Source: an uncultured Collinsella sp. (GTDB taxonomy: Bacteria > Actinomycetota > Coriobacteriia > Coriobacteriales > Coriobacteriaceae). Taken from it: a DNA stretch of 64,000 nt. Within the stretch, counting starts at the first letter, position 1. Every line of letters starts with the position of its first letter. The notes under the pieces are model-generated. The model saw only the letters and a list, made by a program, of their open reading frames with translations, did not search any database and had not been told where the DNA came from. The DNA is taken from NCBI GenBank assembly GCA_900540875.1, contig UQHT01000006.1, forward strand, positions 1 to 64,000. The letters are read 5' to 3'. Positions 46,038 to 54,686 of this stretch are shown here, in pieces. The translations under genes were made by a program, and so were the position numbers.

Positions 46038-49000
46038 TTACATCTGCTCGCGGCGCTTCTTCCGGTCGAGGAAGACGCCGGCCGCCACGAGGACGGTACC
46101 GCCGATGACGAACGTCTCGCCGATGAGTCCCGCGCGGTCACCGGTCTGGGCGAGGTTGCCGGGCTGGGCGGTCTCCGTGCCGGCGAGATGCTTCGGGCTG
46201 TATGCCGCCTGTTTCTTTGCAGCCTCCTCTGCCTCCTGTCGTGCGATCTCATCGGAAAGCTTCTGCTCCGCTGCGATGCGGTCGGACTTCGCCTGCTCGT
46301 AGGCGGCGAGCGCCGTATCATAGCCGGGCTTGAGCCCGTCCACCACAGCCTGCTTCTCGTCCAGGATGGCCTTGGCGGGCGCGACCTTGGCACGTGCCTC
46401 GACTGCTGCGGCGAAAAGCGCGTTGAGGGCGTCATCTGCGTTCGAGTCATGGCCGGAAGCAATCGCCGCGTCGGCATCGATGGAGTTCAGCTTCGCCAGC
46501 TTGGCGTCTGCCTGCGCCTTCGCCTGTTCGGCGGCGGAGACAAGGGACTCGGCGGCGACGGCGTCAGCCTTCGCGGCATCGAGTTCGGCCTTGGCGTCAT
46601 TGACGGCCTTTACTGCATCCTGCTCGCGCTGCTGTGCCTCTGCGAGCTTCGCGGCAAGACCGGTGAGGATGTCGAGGTTCGACTGTGCGTCCTCGAGATC
46701 GGTCTGGGAGCCGGTAAGCTTCTCGGCGGCAACGCCGGTGTCGGCCTTTGCGGCATCGACGGCACGCTGGGCATCCGCGAGGGCGCTTGCGGTGGTATCC
46801 GCCTTTTGCTCGGCGGCTTCGAGGAGCGTCGCCTTCTCGGCCTGGTCGGCTGCCGCCGCATCGTGGACGCTCTTTGCGGTATCGACCGCCTTCTTGGCGT
46901 CGGCGACGTCCTGGAAGAACTTCGCGAGGTCGGCGTTCGCATCGTCCACGCCCTGCTGCTTGGCAGCGGTGTCCTCCTTGGCGGAATCCAACTTAGACTG
47001 TGCGGTCGTTACGGCTGCGTTGGCGGCATCAAAGGCGACCTGCTTCTGCTGGACGGTCGACTTTGCCGTATCGACTGCCGCGTTGGCGGCATCGAGGTTC
47101 GATTTCGCCGCATTCAGCTCGGCCTGGGCAGCCGTGACGCCCTGCTGCTTGGATGCGACATCAGCCTTGGCTGCATCGACGGCACGCTGGGCATCGGCAA
47201 CGCCCTGCTTCGCGGCATCGACACCTGCCTGTGCGGAATCCACCGCGACCTGCTTCTGCTGGACGGTTGCGGCGGCGCCGGCGGCTGCCTGCTTCTTGGA
47301 TGCGAGATCGGCCTTGGCTGCGTCGAGTGCGCTCTTGGCGTTCTTGAGACCGTTGATATAGGAGGTCAGCTTTTGCTCGTACTCGTCGACGGAGATGGGG
47401 TTCGTGTTCCAACCGGAGCCGGACCAGCCGGAGATCTCTGCGGTGTAGCACTGCGTCTGAAGCCCGGACATGGTGCCCTTGGTGCAGGTTGCCATTCCCA
47501 TAACGGCGAGTTCGGGATTGATGATGTTCATGTAATGGCCGACGGTGCCGCTGCTGCCGTTCTCCCAGCGGCAGTTGTTTGCAATCCAATGGTTGATTGC
47601 GACGCCGTTCTTTGCATAGAAATCATAGGCATCCTTGCCGACAAGACCGGTGACTCCATAAAGGGCCTCCGTTGCCTTGTCGAAAAAGCCCTTCTCCTGC
47701 TCGATCCACTGCCCACTCGGATCGATTCCGTAATTCCATGCCAGGTTTTCGGCAAAATTATATTGACGGGCATGATCGAGCACAGTGTCACTGTAGTTGG
47801 CATCCGCAATGGCACCGGCGATGAGCTTGTAGGTGACCTGGAGCTCGGACAGGCCGACCGACTTGCGGTAGTCGTTGACGGACTTCATCCACCTGATCGC
47901 ATTGAGCATGTTATCAAGGGACGTGGCGTCCTTGGAGTTGCCGACTTCGGTCTTTCCGGCATATTTGGCGTTCGGGATGATGTTGACTGCGTCATCGGCA
48001 CCCATGGCACGGAAGAAGCCGATGGCTCCCTGCTTGAGCTGCGCGTCGGCGGAATCGAGTTTCGCCTGTGCCTCGTCGACCTTCTGCTGGGCGGCGATCA
48101 CGGCAGCGTCTGCGGTATCCTTTGCGGCCTTGGCGTTCGCGAGCTCTACGTCGGCGGCTGCCTTGGCGGACTCGGCATTCTTGACAGCCTGCTTCGCTGC
48201 ATCCAGCTTGGCGACGGCGTCGACGTTCGCCTGCTTGGCTGCATCGAGGTCGGCGTTCGCGGCATCGAGTGCGGACTGGGCGGCGTTCACGCCGGATTCG
48301 GCATCGGCCGCGGCCTGCTGCTTTGCGGAGAGGGACGCCTGGGCATCATTCAGCTCGGTCTGTGCCGTTGCTGCAGCGGACTGCGCCTGCTCGAGCTCGG
48401 ACTCGCACTGGGACTGTGCCTCTCGTGCGGCGGCGAGGGCTGCCTCTGCGTCCGCGACCTTCTGTTTCGCCGCATCGTACTCCGGGCCGCTCGCACCGGC
48501 CTCCGCTGCGGCGAGGTCGGCTTTCGCCTTCTCGTAGGCGGCGCTGGCGGCTGCGGCCTTCGCATCCGCCGCGTCCTTGTTCTGCTTGGCTGCGGCGAGG
48601 ACGGAATCGGCGGAATCCTTTGTAGACTGGGCCGCAACCAGCTTGGACTGGGCATCGGCAAGCGTCGCGTTGGCGTTGTCCAGTTCGGCCTGTGCCCTGT
48701 CCACGGCAGCCTGGGCGTCGCGCACGGCCTGCTCGGCGGCACTGATTGCCTCCGGGGTGGCGCTTACGGCATCTGCCTTGGCTTTATCGAGGGCATCCTT
48801 GGCATCCTGGGCCGCCTTGAGGGCGGACTGGTACGCTTCGTCCTTCTCGGACGCATCCGCCTTGGCGTCTGCGAGACCCGCCTTCGCCTGCTCGAGGTCC
48901 TTGCCGGCGGCATCGGCGGCGTCCTTGCCCTCCGCGACCTGACGGGCATACTCGTCCATCGCCGCTCGGTCGGCTGCCGTGCCGGCGCTGACTGCCGAAT

Positions 49001-49394
49001 CGTAGGATGCCTTGGCCTGGTCGCGGGCGGAAGCCGCCTCGTTGTAGGGACCGGCGGCCTCATCGTAGGATGCCTTGGCGGCGTCCTCCTTCGCCTTCGC
49101 CTCGTCGACCGCCTTCTGCAGGTCCGCGATGGTCTGCGCGGCGGATTTCGCGCCGGTACCGGATGCCGCGCCGGCGTGGGCGGCGATCGGCGACATCACG
49201 GCGGGGTGCTGCGGGCCCCCGTCACCGGTCTGGGCGAATGCCGCGAACGGTGAGATGAGGCTCGATCCGGTCATGGCGGCCATGGTCGCCGCGGTGACGG
49301 TCAGACGCGCGATCCCCTTCGGGGCGTGAATCTTTTTGTTTGGCAGTGCGGCGAAGTGATCGCCACCGGCAGCAAAGTGCTTTCCCTGAGTCAT
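46038..49394 (-). CDS. Giant coiled-coil surface protein with central CAP domain and sortase signal
   Basis: Protein of 1118 residues. A long signal peptide ends near SPFAAFAQTG. Residues ~85-475 and ~660-1050 are Ala-rich coiled coils with repeated AxxxLxxAKAAxD patterns, predicted as long rigid helices. Between them, about 480-660, lies a CAP/SCP domain (IRWMKSVNDYRKSVGL, NFAENLAWNYG, GHYMNIINPELAVMGMATC). The C terminus has the sorting signal LAQTG near 1081, a hydrophobic helix and KKRREQM, so a sortase should attach it to the wall. I chose the ATG at 49394 with AAGGAATGGA upstream. Probably an adhesin or defence-related surface stalk; the CAP role is unknown. A 1083-codon antisense frame is a shadow. 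Confidence 0.85.
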   Translation of the reverse strand: MTQGKHFAAGGDHFAALPNKKIHAPKGIARLTVTAATMAAMTGSSLISPFAAFAQTGDGGPQHPAVMSPIAAHAGAASGTGAKSAAQTIADLQKAVDEAKAKEDAAKASYDEAAGPYNEAASARDQAKASYDSAVSAGTAADRAAMDEYARQVAEGKDAADAAGKDLEQAKAGLADAKADASEKDEAYQSALKAAQDAKDALDKAKADAVSATPEAISAAEQAVRDAQAAVDRAQAELDNANATLADAQSKLVAAQSTKDSADSVLAAAKQNKDAADAKAAAASAAYEKAKADLAAAEAGASGPEYDAAKQKVADAEAALAAAREAQSQCESELEQAQSAAATAQTELNDAQASLSAKQQAAADAESGVNAAQSALDAANADLDAAKQANVDAVAKLDAAKQAVKNAESAKAAADVELANAKAAKDTADAAVIAAQQKVDEAQAKLDSADAQLKQGAIGFFRAMGADDAVNIIPNAKYAGKTEVGNSKDATSLDNMLNAIRWMKSVNDYRKSVGLSELQVTYKLIAGAIADANYSDTVLDHARQYNFAENLAWNYGIDPSGQWIEQEKGFFDKATEALYGVTGLVGKDAYDFYAKNGVAINHWIANNCRWENGSSGTVGHYMNIINPELAVMGMATCTKGTMSGLQTQCYTAEISGWSGSGWNTNPISVDEYEQKLTSYINGLKNAKSALDAAKADLASKKQAAAGAAATVQQKQVAVDSAQAGVDAAKQGVADAQRAVDAAKADVASKQQGVTAAQAELNAAKSNLDAANAAVDTAKSTVQQKQVAFDAANAAVTTAQSKLDSAKEDTAAKQQGVDDANADLAKFFQDVADAKKAVDTAKSVHDAAAADQAEKATLLEAAEQKADTTASALADAQRAVDAAKADTGVAAEKLTGSQTDLEDAQSNLDILTGLAAKLAEAQQREQDAVKAVNDAKAELDAAKADAVAAESLVSAAEQAKAQADAKLAKLNSIDADAAIASGHDSNADDALNALFAAAVEARAKVAPAKAILDEKQAVVDGLKPGYDTALAAYEQAKSDRIAAEQKLSDEIARQEAEEAAKKQAAYSPKHLAGTETAQPGNLAQTGDRAGLIGETFVIGGTVLVAAGVFLDRKKRREQM

Positions 49395-49475
49395 TGCTAT
49401 TCCATTCCTTTTCCATGCCATGTCCGACTAGGCATCAGAACTCTTTCCAATAAAGGTAATTATGCGCCTTAACAG

Positions 49476-49516
49476 GGATTGTTGTATATAGTCCGTTGGC
49501 ATAAATACAACAATCC
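49476..49516. promoter_or_regulatory. 12-bp-arm palindromic operator between surface protein and XRE regulator
   Basis: GGATTGTTGTAT (49476-49487) and ATACAACAATCC (49505-49516) are perfectly complementary, 17 bases apart. The right arm abuts the ATG of the XRE gene and the left arm lies about 80 bases upstream of the divergent surface-protein gene. Spacing fits an autoregulatory site for the XRE protein controlling both genes. Confidence 0.7.
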
Positions 49517-49789
49517 ATGACTCTTTTTGTCATGGATACGAAGACGCTTCAGAAATCATTCGGCATGAGATGCAAAGAGCTCCGCGCTGGACTCGGGTAC
49601 AGCCAGGAGCAGTTCGCCAATTTGATTGAGATGGATCGTTCCTACTACGCGAGCATTGAAGTCGGACGAAGAAATGTCAGTCTTTCAAACCTTTGTAAAA
49701 TTGCCAATGGATTCAACATGTCAATTGCTGCGCTGATGACTGGTGTCACCGATACAACGGATTGGTCAATCAATCAGCGAACGCAGTGA
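49517..49789 (+). CDS. XRE-family transcriptional regulator
   Basis: Protein of 90 residues with a helix-turn-helix of the Cro/C1 type (MRCKELRAGLGYSQEQFANLIEMDRSYYASIEVGRRNVSLSNLCKIANGF). It lies divergent from the surface-protein gene with a palindrome between them. No ribosome binding site is visible; translation may start at the ATG at 49517 on a leaderless transcript or at 49532. Confidence 0.85.
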   Translation: MTLFVMDTKTLQKSFGMRCKELRAGLGYSQEQFANLIEMDRSYYASIEVGRRNVSLSNLCKIANGFNMSIAALMTGVTDTTDWSINQRTQ

Positions 49790-49913
49790 GCGAATCAATC
49801 GACGGCGTAGCCGGCGGCAAGGACACGGTACGTGGCCGCGCAGCGAGCTTCGCGAGCGAAGAGGACGGCATCGCCGTCCCTATATCTTTCTAGTATATTT
49901 CTCTATTAATTGG

Positions 49914-50080
49914 TTTCACCAAAATGGGTATAGCGCAAGCTTCTGAACAGGCGTTTTTATCAAAACTCAAAGCAGCCGAATCATCAAAATGGTGAAATTT
50001 TTTACCCAAATTGAGGAAGCGCTTCACCAAAATGGAACCGACTAACGGCTGTTGAAAACTTTTTATCCCCAAAATGGTGA
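49914..50080. repeat. Four CACCAAAATGGTG-like iterons
   Basis: Copies at 49914-49928 (TTTCACCAAAATGGG), 49982-49996 (CATCAAAATGGTGAAA), 50022-50035 (CTTCACCAAAATGG) and 50067-50080 (CCCCAAAATGGTGA). The core CCAAAATGG is nearly palindromic and flanks complete the palindrome TTTCACCAAAATGGTGAAA. They could be binding sites for the integrase or excisionase arm, a replication initiator or a repressor. Confidence 0.65.
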
Positions 50081-50169
50081 TTTCCTGTTTTCAGTGGAAA
50101 ACTCGGTAAGTTAAATTATTTACTTACCAGATTTACAAACAAAAGCAGTTCTTAACCCTAAAACCAGAA

Positions 50170-50208
50170 CAGGTCAGAAGCAAAATTAACTCCTGACCTG
50201 CGATTTTT
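50170..50208 (+). terminator. Terminator at the right end of the element
   Basis: CAGGTCAG and CTGACCTG arms followed by CGATTTTT on the plus strand, immediately before attR. Confidence 0.75.
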
Positions 50209-50255
50209 CTGGTGCCCCCGGGCGGATTCGAACCGTCGACACCCGCTTTAGGAGA
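50209..50255. repeat. attR, overlapping tRNA-Arg 3' half
   Basis: Forty-seven bases identical to attL at 36636-36682; see the element entry. Confidence 0.9.
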
Positions 50256-50285
50256 GCGGTGCTCTATCCCCTGAGCTACGGAGGC
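50210..50285 (-). tRNA. tRNA-Arg (anticodon CCU)
   Basis: A 76-base cloverleaf on the minus strand from GCCTCCG to CGGGGGCACCA with CCA encoded. The acceptor stem has seven pairs. The anticodon stem CCGCT/AGCGG holds the loop CTCCTAA, giving anticodon CCU. The T arm carries GGTTCGAATCC. The gene is intact because the integrated element restored its 3' half. Confidence 0.95.
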
Positions 50286-50590
50286 ATGTTGTATTAGTGT
50301 AGCAGATTTACGCCGCTGTAATGCAGCGTATACCCACTCTTCGAAGTTGCGGTGGAACAGCCCTCCGGAAAGTGCGTCCCACTATCCAGGCAAATTCTGG
50401 GTCAGACTTTCCCCATGAGACCTCGCTGGGAAACTGTGACCCAGAATTTCGGCTCGAAACGGGACACGGTTTCCCAAACGACCCCGTTCCGGAAACTACA
50501 TCCCGGAATCGACGCTCGAACTGGGATGCACTTTCCCGATCGAGCCACATGGGAGACTGCGCCCCACTTTGAGGGGGCGCTCTTTAATGA
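50286..50590. other. Intergenic region with diverged short-motif repeat array
   Basis: About 300 bases without a gene, filled by the repeat array at 50367-50565. Confidence 0.5.
50367..50565. repeat. Diverged GGAAA-N-TCCC repeat array
   Basis: About seven variants of the motif seen at 25866 occur here: GGAAAGTGCGTCCC, GGAAACTACATCCC, GGGATGCACTTTCC and others, in alternating orientation. Spacers such as AATTCTGGG also recur. It is a second member of the same intergenic repeat family. Confidence 0.6.
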
Positions 50591-50989
50591 CTACTTGCCT
50601 TTGTGGAAAAGGTTTTTGATAACGGAGGGGATGCTCTTGGCGCCCTTGGCCGTCACATCGATAAAGTCGGGCGAACGAACGAGCTTGTCCTCGTCAATGT
50701 ACTTACGCACCGCGCGAAGCGTTTCCTTGTCATTGCGCGTCGAAAACGTAAAGTGGCCATTCTCTTTGGTAAAGATGGCAAAACGCGTAATCCTCTTGGT
50801 GCCGCGCAAAACCTCGGCGGCGATATAGTCGACCTCATCCCACGGGATTTGGATATAATCCTCGGGATTGCGCTCGTTATAGTACTCAAACGCCTTATTG
50901 CCCACCATCACGTTACCGTGACTGGTAAGCCCCATCAGGCAGGTTGCCGGCGTTGCCAGATCGACCGTGCTGTTCTGAGATTGCGCCAT
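50591..50989 (-). CDS. manO: DUF956 family protein of the mannose PTS locus
   Basis: Protein of 132 residues matching the DUF956 family, which occurs almost only behind manXYZ genes and is thought to influence mannose PTS activity or regulation. Visible blocks are GNVMVGNKAFEYYNERNPEDYIQIPW and RFAIFTKENGHFTFSTRN. I chose the ATG at 50989 with GAGGCG upstream. A terminator-like hairpin separates it from manZ, so its level may be lower than that of the transporter. Confidence 0.85.
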   Translation of the reverse strand: MAQSQNSTVDLATPATCLMGLTSHGNVMVGNKAFEYYNERNPEDYIQIPWDEVDYIAAEVLRGTKRITRFAIFTKENGHFTFSTRNDKETLRAVRKYIDEDKLVRSPDFIDVTAKGAKSIPSVIKNLFHKGK

Positions 50990-51018
50990 ACGCGCCTCGC
51001 CCTCCAATAAAAACAATC

Positions 51019-51054
51019 GGACCGCATCCAGTGTACCCACCGGGTGCGGTCCGT
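51019..51054 (-). terminator. Terminator or attenuator between manZ and the DUF956 gene
   Basis: A 12-bp stem (CGGACCGCACCC paired with GGATGCGGTCCG) is followed on the minus strand by ATTGTTTTTATT. Confidence 0.75.
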
Positions 51055-51109
51055 TTCAATGGCTCAAAAGCCCTTGCCTAGCAACTCTCGGTCTTAAGCC
51101 GAAGCGTGC

Positions 51110-52030
51110 TTACATGAAGCCGCAGACGCGACCAATGATGCCGACGGCGAAGAGAGCCAGGATGATGACGATCGGGCTGACCTTCTTCTTGAGGAGCTTG
51201 CAGACCAGAAGAGTCAGGCACACGGCGGCAAGGCCGGGGATGAGCTGATCGAGGTTGGCCTGAAGCGTGGTGACCTTCACCGGGTCGAGTGCGTTGGCAC
51301 CGACAGAGCTGTACATCGTCAGTGCCTGCTTGATGCCCTCAGAACCGGCGGGCAGGTTGGCCCAGTCGATATAGGCGCCAGCGGACTGCGTGACCTTGGA
51401 GACGACCGGGGTGAAGGAGATGGACACCCAGCGCTCGACCAGGGCGCCGATGATGAACATACCCAAGATGGAAGCACCCTCGGTGACCTTGCCCATCAGA
51501 CCGCCGGAGAGGTCCTTGGCGATGGAGGAGCCGACCTTGTAGCCAAACTCCTGCGTGTACCACAGGAAGGCGTAACGGATGATGTTCCACGCGAAGAAGA
51601 ACAGCAGCGGACCGGCGATGCTGCCGGACAGGGCCAGGGAAGCGCCCAGTGCGCCCAGAATCGGGCGAAGGGTGAACCAGAAGGCGGGGTCGCCGACGCC
51701 GGCGAGCGGGCCCATCATACCGACCTTGACGCCCTGAATGGCGACGTCGTCAATCGGAGCACCGTTGGCGCGCTCCTCCTCGAGGGCGAGGGTAACGCCA
51801 ATGACGGGGGCGGAAACATAGGGGTGGGTGTTATAGAACTCCAGGTGGCGCTTAAGAGCGGCAATCTGGTCATCCTTGCTGGTGTAGAGCTTCTTGATCG
51901 CAGGGATCATTGCGAAGCACCAGCCGCCGTTCTGCATACGCTCGTAGTTCCACGAGCCCTGAAGGAACTGATGACGGAAGCAAACCTTCTTACGGTCAGC
52001 CTTGGTGAGCTGAATCTTGTTCTCTGCCAT
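51110..52030 (-). CDS. manZ: PTS mannose-family transporter subunit IID
   Basis: Protein of 306 residues. IID features are RHQFLQGSWNYERMQNGGWCFAMIP, NTHPYVSAPVIGVTLALEEERANG and GMMGPLAGVGDPAFWFTLRPI, followed by C-terminal membrane helices. With ManY it forms the membrane channel of the mannose/fructose/sorbose PTS family. The ATG at 52030 has GGGAG upstream. It begins 16 bases after manY. Confidence 0.95.
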   Translation of the reverse strand: MAENKIQLTKADRKKVCFRHQFLQGSWNYERMQNGGWCFAMIPAIKKLYTSKDDQIAALKRHLEFYNTHPYVSAPVIGVTLALEEERANGAPIDDVAIQGVKVGMMGPLAGVGDPAFWFTLRPILGALGASLALSGSIAGPLLFFFAWNIIRYAFLWYTQEFGYKVGSSIAKDLSGGLMGKVTEGASILGMFIIGALVERWVSISFTPVVSKVTQSAGAYIDWANLPAGSEGIKQALTMYSSVGANALDPVKVTTLQANLDQLIPGLAAVCLTLLVCKLLKKKVSPIVIILALFAVGIIGRVCGFM

Positions 52031-52046
52031 ATGTATCACTCCCCTC

Positions 52047-52865
52047 CTACTCGTAATCGTTCAGAATGTCGCCGAGCGGGTCACCGGAGCCACCGCCCAT
52101 GCCGCCACCCTGCTTGGCCAGATCCTTAAGGCCAAGGTAGATGAGGGCAAGGGAGATGCCGATGAGGCCAAGGGCGATCAGCGTGAGCTGAGGGATGGCA
52201 GCAAGGACAAAGCCGAGGATGAAGAACGGCCAGGTCTCCTTGGTGGCCATCATGTTGATGACCATGGCGTAACCGACGGAAGCGACCATGCCGCCGCCGA
52301 CAGCCATGCCGCCGGACAGCCAATCGGGCATAGCGTTAAGCGCGTTGGTAACGGCCTCGGCCGGGATGATGCACAGAAGTACTGCCGGGATGGCGATACG
52401 AACACCCTGCATGAGGATGCCGGCGTACTGCCAACGCTCGATGCCGGCGAAGTCGCCCTTCTCGGCGCAGGCGTCCATGGCGTGAACCATAGCGGTAGCC
52501 AGGGTACGGCAGATCATGGTCAGGAACAGACCAGCGACCGACAGCGGGACGGCGACGGCGATGGCGGCGGTAACGGCCTTGGCCGAATCGGTGGCGCCAC
52601 CGTTGAGGGCGAGCACCATGATGATCGAAGAAGCGACCGAGGCCAGAGCGGCGTCAGGCGCGACGGCGGCGCCGACGTTAGCCCAGCCAAGGGCCATCAT
52701 CTGGAGCGAACCGCCCAGGAGGATGCCCTCCTGAAGGTGACCGGTTACGAGACCGATAAGCGTGCATGCCACGAGCGGCTGATGGAACTGGAACTCATCC
52801 AGAATGCCTTCCATACCGGCAAGCAACGCGACAATCGCAACAAGCAGAATAGTGATTGCAGACAT
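52047..52865 (-). CDS. manY: PTS mannose-family transporter subunit IIC
   Basis: Membrane protein of 272 residues with about seven helices. IIC signatures are FQFHQPLVACTLIGLVTGHLQEGILLGGSLQMMALGWANVGAAVAPD. A short Gly-rich tail closes the protein. GGAGGG precedes its ATG. It lies between manX and manZ. Confidence 0.95.
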   Translation of the reverse strand: MSAITILLVAIVALLAGMEGILDEFQFHQPLVACTLIGLVTGHLQEGILLGGSLQMMALGWANVGAAVAPDAALASVASSIIMVLALNGGATDSAKAVTAAIAVAVPLSVAGLFLTMICRTLATAMVHAMDACAEKGDFAGIERWQYAGILMQGVRIAIPAVLLCIIPAEAVTNALNAMPDWLSGGMAVGGGMVASVGYAMVINMMATKETWPFFILGFVLAAIPQLTLIALGLIGISLALIYLGLKDLAKQGGGMGGGSGDPLGDILNDYE

Positions 52866-52883
52866 GTATCGGACCCTCCTTTA

Positions 52884-53873
52884 CTATGCTTGAGCGGCCA
52901 GTTCGGCCTTAGCTTTCTTCAACATGGCGTCGAGATCCTCGGAGGAATCCGAAGGAACCTTGCGGACCTCGAACTTGACGCCCTTGGCCTTGAGAGCCTC
53001 GATGGTCTTGACATCGTCATCGCCCATAGCGACAGCGTTAGTGACGACGACCTTGCCCTTGGAGTGGGCCATGGAACCGATGTTGGCTTCCTTGATGTCG
53101 ACGCCGGCCTCGATGGCCCTGAGCAGATCCTGCGGGTTCTCGAACAGCAGCATCGCCTTGGTGTCGCCAAAGCGCGTGTCCTTGACGACCTCGGCCATCT
53201 TCTTGATAGGCACGACGTTGGCGTGGACTCCCGGAGGGGCAGCCTGCTCGATCATGGTCTTGCGGAGCTCGTCGTGAGCAACGCCGTCGGAAACCACGAT
53301 GATGCGGTTGGGGTTGATCTGCTTGGTCCACGTGGTGGCCACCTGACCATGAAGCAGACGGGTGTCGATACGGACGTGGGCGATCTTGATGTGCCCGTCG
53401 CCGATGACCGTTCCCGGAGGGATGGCGCCTGCAGGAGCAGCGGCGGCCGCAGCCGGCTTCTTCTCCTCGGGCTCCAGAGACTCGGGCTTGACGCGCACGC
53501 CGGCCTTAGCCTCAGTCACGAGATGTTTTGCGATCGCATGTGCAGTGTTCTTTGCGTCAAAGCGCTGCGAATATGCCTCGATGAGCATAGGCAGGTTGAC
53601 ACCGGTGACGATAGCCCAGGAATCGTGGCCCTCGATGAGCCCGCTGATCTGGTTGAACGGCGTGCCGCCCCACAGATCAACGAGGAAGAGCACCTGCTCC
53701 TGGTCCTCGAAGGAAGCGATTGCTTCCTCGACCTTGGCACGGAAGTCGTCGGGGCCCATGCTCGGCTCGAGCGAGACCACGGCAACAGACGGCTGATCGC
53801 CAAAGACCATCGAGCCCGTCTGCTTGATTCCAGCCGCCAAGTCACCATGGCTAGCAAGAACAATACTTACCAT
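52884..53873 (-). CDS. manX: PTS mannose-family cytoplasmic subunit IIAB
   Basis: Protein of 329 residues. The IIA domain starts MVSIVLASHGDLAAG with the phosphorylated histidine in SHGD and has DLWGGTPFN. An Ala/Pro linker (about 137-160) leads to the IIB domain with its phosphohistidine in RIDTRLLHGQV. It passes phosphate from HPr to the sugar. I chose the ATG at 53873, seven bases behind AGGAGG; an adjacent in-frame GTG is possible. First gene of the operon. Confidence 0.95.
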   Translation of the reverse strand: MVSIVLASHGDLAAGIKQTGSMVFGDQPSVAVVSLEPSMGPDDFRAKVEEAIASFEDQEQVLFLVDLWGGTPFNQISGLIEGHDSWAIVTGVNLPMLIEAYSQRFDAKNTAHAIAKHLVTEAKAGVRVKPESLEPEEKKPAAAAAAPAGAIPPGTVIGDGHIKIAHVRIDTRLLHGQVATTWTKQINPNRIIVVSDGVAHDELRKTMIEQAAPPGVHANVVPIKKMAEVVKDTRFGDTKAMLLFENPQDLLRAIEAGVDIKEANIGSMAHSKGKVVVTNAVAMGDDDVKTIEALKAKGVKFEVRKVPSDSSEDLDAMLKKAKAELAAQA

Positions 53874-54223
53874 CACATAACCTCCTTTTTGTCTACGTAT
53901 TTCCTACACGACATGAACGAAGTATACCTGTTTGGATTGTGGAATTATAGCTGAATCCGCAAAAGGTTAGATTATTTGTTTAAACGTCTAGGTTTGTTAC
54001 AAGTTGATTACGTTGCTATTTTTCGACTCATTTCCCACTAAAGCGTCGCTCATCAAGTCATGTATTTTACAGATACAAGCATGCTGTTCATTGATACCGA
54101 TTTTAAGCAAGTGCGAATGCGCTTGTACTGCCGCTATTTTGTTTAAACAGATATGACTTGACTATTTTCGTGGCTTATGCAATAGCGCAAGTAGTCTTTG
54201 GGGACGTCCCCAAAGACCAGGGG
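53874..54223. promoter_or_regulatory. Promoter region of the mannose PTS operon
   Basis: About 350 A+T-rich bases. On the minus strand TATAAT (53944-53949) is a good -10 box; no consensus -35 is seen. TTTGTTTAAAC occurs twice, at 53975-53985 and 54138-54148, 163 bases apart, and may bind a regulator. A short hairpin (CAAGTGC/GCGCTTG) lies near 54108-54125. Confidence 0.5.
54194..54217. terminator. 24-bp perfect palindrome downstream of hypA
   Basis: GTCTTTGGGGAC followed by its exact complement with no loop, 7 bases after the hypA stop. It may work as a terminator-like cruciform, and a similar GGGGACG half occurs near 4055. Possibly a small dispersed palindromic element. Confidence 0.5.
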
Positions 54224-54652
54224 CTAGACGATGTGGAGAGGGTTGGCGGCGTCGACGGCATCGGGGGCGTTGGAGAGGCCGTCGGGAGCAGCGTCTGTCG
54301 GGTCCTCATCGGGGGTCTCGATCTGCTTGATCATGACCTCCTGGCCCTGGAGCAGATAGGTATCGCCGCTACCGCAATGGGGGCAGGTCTTGCCGTGCTC
54401 GGCTGTCGCGTAGTCGCGGCCGCACGCCTCGCAATGCGTCACAGCCTCGACGGGCTCCACGATAAGCTCCGCACCCTGCGTGATGGACTTTTTATCTGCC
54501 GCCCAGCGCCAAGCGTCGAGCAGCAAGTCGGGAACGACGCCCGAGACCTCGCCCAGCAGCAACGTCACGCTCGAAACGCGACGCACGCCATGAGCGCGCG
54601 CCACATTCTCAACATCGCGAATGATGTGATACACGATTCCGAGCTCGTGCAC
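54224..54652 (-). CDS. hypA: Hydrogenase/urease nickel incorporation protein HypA
   Basis: Protein of 142 residues. The N-terminal MHELGIV carries the nickel-binding His2. The zinc site is CEACGRDYATAEHGKTCPHCG. HypA delivers nickel to NiFe-hydrogenase precursors. A C-terminal acidic extension of ~30 residues beyond the usual ~115 is unusual. No hydrogenase or other hyp gene lies nearby. It is 34 bases downstream of the Fe-S flavoprotein gene on the same strand. Confidence 0.92.
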   Translation of the reverse strand: MHELGIVYHIIRDVENVARAHGVRRVSSVTLLLGEVSGVVPDLLLDAWRWAADKKSITQGAELIVEPVEAVTHCEACGRDYATAEHGKTCPHCGSGDTYLLQGQEVMIKQIETPDEDPTDAAPDGLSNAPDAVDAANPLHIV

Positions 54653-54686
54653 TTTTGATTCCTTCCGTCGTTCCCGTTTTGGCTAC

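Larger units (their letters stand above)
49790..50209. other. Noncoding right end of the element
   Basis: About 420 bases with no gene. It holds the CCAAAATGG iterons (49914-50080) and the terminator at 50170. Confidence 0.5.
36636..50255. mobile_element. Integrated mobilizable element in tRNA-Arg(CCU), 13.6 kb
   Basis: The element is bounded by identical 47-bp direct repeats (36636-36682 and 50209-50255) derived from the 3' half of tRNA-Arg. The intact tRNA lies at the right end and the displaced 3' fragment with its old terminator at the left end. A tyrosine integrase reads inwards from attL. Mobilization functions (MobC, relaxase) and an oriT-like region are present, but no coupling protein or type IV secretion genes, so it is an IME rather than a self-transmissible ICE. 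Cargo includes three metallophosphoesterases and a large sortase-anchored protein. The relaxase gene is frameshifted, so the present copy may be unable to transfer. Confidence 0.88.

Noticed and set aside
46002..49253. A 1083-codon frame antisense to the coiled-coil surface protein
   Set aside because: It arises from the Ala-rich codon pattern of the opposite strand; no motifs, start context or domain.
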